A stretch of 7,244 bases of DNA from Kangiellaceae bacterium (GTDB lineage: Bacteria > Pseudomonadota > Gammaproteobacteria > Enterobacterales > Kangiellaceae), in the NCBI GenBank assembly GCA_030590405.1, contig JAUUYO010000175.1, positions 1-7,244 of the forward strand, read 5' to 3'. Of the stretch, positions 6,609 to 7,244 are shown piece after piece; the first letter of the stretch is position 1; every line of letters begins with the position of its first letter. Made by a program: the position numbers and the translations under genes. Under the pieces are notes generated by a model. The model was not told where the DNA came from, did no database searches, and saw only the letters and a program-made list of their open reading frames with translations.

Positions 6609-6919
6609 GAAATCTGACTATCGACTAACACCAGACGCTCAAACTGACCTCAAAGATATTCGCCGCTACACATTGAAACAATGGGGGGGGGAATCAATCA
6701 CTGAAATATCTCTCAGAATTAAGACAAACAATACTTGTATTGTCTGAGATCCCAGCTATTGGGAAACAACGGCTTGAAGTTGGAGACAATGTATTCAGCT
6801 TTCCTTATGCCAGTCATGTAGTTTATTACACGCTAGATAATCAACAGTTGGTCGTATTCGGTGTGCTACATAAAACTATGATACCACTCCTTCATCTTGA
6901 AAATCGAAACACAAATTGA
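6601..6919 (+). pseudogene. parE: ParE-family toxin, frameshifted at a run of nine G
   Basis: A toxin of the ParE/RelE superfamily; ParE members typically poison DNA gyrase. The start ATG overlaps the antitoxin gene by 8 bases. The frame reads normally for 30 residues (LTPDAQTDLKDIRRYTLKQW, then GG). It then shifts at the G9 tract (6683-6691) and stops at TGA 6745-6747, giving a 48-residue product. Removing one G restores a 105-residue frame ending at TGA 6917-6919, with the expected continuation NQSLKYLSELRQTILVLSEI, then PAIGKQRLEV, FSFPYASHVVYY and VFGVLHKTMIP. These are the conserved ParE core strands and the C-terminal VLH motif. The rest of the gene shows no other lesion, so the change is recent, reversible or a base-calling error. 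No strong ribosome binding site precedes the start, consistent with coupling to antitoxin translation. Confidence 0.88.
6683..6691 (+). repeat. Homopolymer G9 tract inside the toxin gene
   Basis: Nine consecutive G follow codon TG(G) for Trp28. With eight G the frame reads TGG GGG GGG AAT and joins the two halves of the ParE protein; with nine it is out of frame. Homopolymer G runs of this length are prone to slipped-strand change and also to sequencing error. Confidence 0.95.
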
Positions 6920-6935
6920 TCACTCTGTTTTTTCT

Positions 6936-6972
6936 AAGATTAATTTCGAGGGGATGGGCGAATCTTTTTTTT
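6936..6972 (+). terminator. Possible weak intrinsic terminator after the toxin-antitoxin module
   Basis: AAGATT (6936-6941) pairs with AATCTT (6961-6966), and the T-run extends to 6972 (eight T in all). The stem is short and AT-rich with a 19-nt loop containing one further CG/CG pairing, so it is a weak candidate. Position, just after the toxin stop at 6919, supports the role. Confidence 0.35.
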
Positions 6973-7166
6973 GTAGTATCTCCTGTATTTTACCTTAAAG
7001 GCGCGGCAGCGAAAGAAGGCTAATCCTACGTTGGGTTGCTAATTGCTTGCAATCAGTTTTACCGAAAACTGCTGTTGGACAATTATTACACTTGCAAATC
7101 CTCACAGTTTTGTTAGGATTATCAGTAAATTCATTTTATGATCATGAGCACATTTGATTTTTAGGC
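6973..7166. other. Non-coding stretch with small hairpins before the last gene
   Basis: No supportable gene on either strand. It holds a perfect 7-bp hairpin (CAGTTTT at 7054-7060, loop ACCG, AAAACTG at 7065-7071) and a longer dyad at 7097-7120. The stretch CCTACGTTGGGTTGC (7025-7039) resembles the ends of short dispersed palindromic repeats seen in many gammaproteobacteria, but no second arm is present here, so this is only a resemblance. Confidence 0.4.
7097..7120 (+). promoter_or_regulatory. 24-bp dyad upstream of the last gene, possible operator
   Basis: AATCCTCACA (7097-7106) and TGTTAGGATT (7111-7120) pair at 9 of 10 positions around GTTT. No T-run follows, so it is not a terminator. 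A poor promoter match (TTGCAA at 7092-7097 and TAGGAT at 7114-7119, 16-bp spacer) overlaps it, which would make it an operator. The promoter call is weak. Confidence 0.35.
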
Positions 7167-7244
7167 ATGTTTAAACGACTGTTAATACTACTAATTACGA
7201 GTCAACTACTCTTTAACGGTATATGGGTTACTGCCCATACAACC
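7167..7244 (+). CDS. Start of a probable exported protein, truncated at the window edge
   Basis: Twenty-six codons are open to the right edge. A stop codon in frame at 7155-7157 with no alternative start between makes ATG 7167 the only start. The product opens with MFKRLLILLITSQLLFNGIW and then VTAHTT: a basic start, hydrophobic core and a possible signal-peptidase site after VTA. The only Shine-Dalgarno-like bases (AGG, 7163-7165) are too close to the ATG, which lowers confidence. Too little is visible to name a family. Confidence 0.5.
   Translation, partial: MFKRLLILLITSQLLFNGIWVTAHTT

Noticed and set aside
6683..6693. Programmed ribosomal frameshift as the normal way to make the ParE toxin
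   Set aside because: A +1 shift would be needed, with no slow codon, stop codon or stimulatory structure evident at the site; a changed tract length is simpler.
7025..7040. GTTGGGT at 7030-7036 as the core of an integron attC site, which would make the toxin-antitoxin module a gene cassette
   Set aside because: The matching inverse core (RYYYAAC) is absent upstream at a suitable distance, and no second attC-like site flanks the module on the other side.

Overview
The window looks like a chromosomal stretch of an AT-rich gammaproteobacterium. The grounds are the protein families, the Gram-negative envelope proteins (RND transporter, LolA-like periplasmic domain, outer-membrane barrel) and sigma70-type promoters. 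A marine Alteromonadales/Oceanospirillales-type host is plausible, but the sequence alone cannot settle it. All recognisable genes are on the + strand.

Layout. (1) Positions 2-868 hold the 3' two thirds of a PLP-dependent methionine gamma-lyase gene cut by the left edge. (2) Positions 869-1103 are an intergenic region ending in a strong promoter (TTGACA, 17 bp, TACTAT) that carries a palindrome. (3) Positions 1104-1523 encode a MarR-family regulator. (4) Positions 1569-4775 encode an RND/MMPL-type inner-membrane transporter whose C-terminus is fused, through a signal-peptide-like segment, to a complete LolA-like 'outer membrane lipoprotein-sorting' domain. (5) Positions 4777-6126 encode an outer-membrane beta-barrel protein that starts one base after the transporter stop. 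(6) Positions 6293-6919 are a Phd/YefM-ParE type II toxin-antitoxin module with its own promoter and operator; the toxin gene is frameshifted at a run of nine G. (7) Positions 6920-7166 are non-coding with several small hairpins, followed at 7167 by the start of a probable secreted protein cut by the right edge.

How the genes may work together. marR, the transporter-LolA fusion and the barrel gene look like one transcription unit. Together they supply an inner-membrane pump, a periplasmic carrier for hydrophobic molecules and an outer-membrane component, as expected for movement of a lipid or other hydrophobic compound between the membranes. The substrate is unknown. A 14-bp motif (12/14 identical) lies in the marR promoter and again just upstream of the transporter start, and is the best candidate for the regulator's binding site. 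The toxin-antitoxin module is a separate unit with typical autoregulatory architecture.

The most interesting points are the transporter-LolA fusion with a preserved signal-peptidase-like site, the shared candidate operator, and the G9 tract that switches the ParE reading frame off. The last could be phase variation, decay or a sequencing error.
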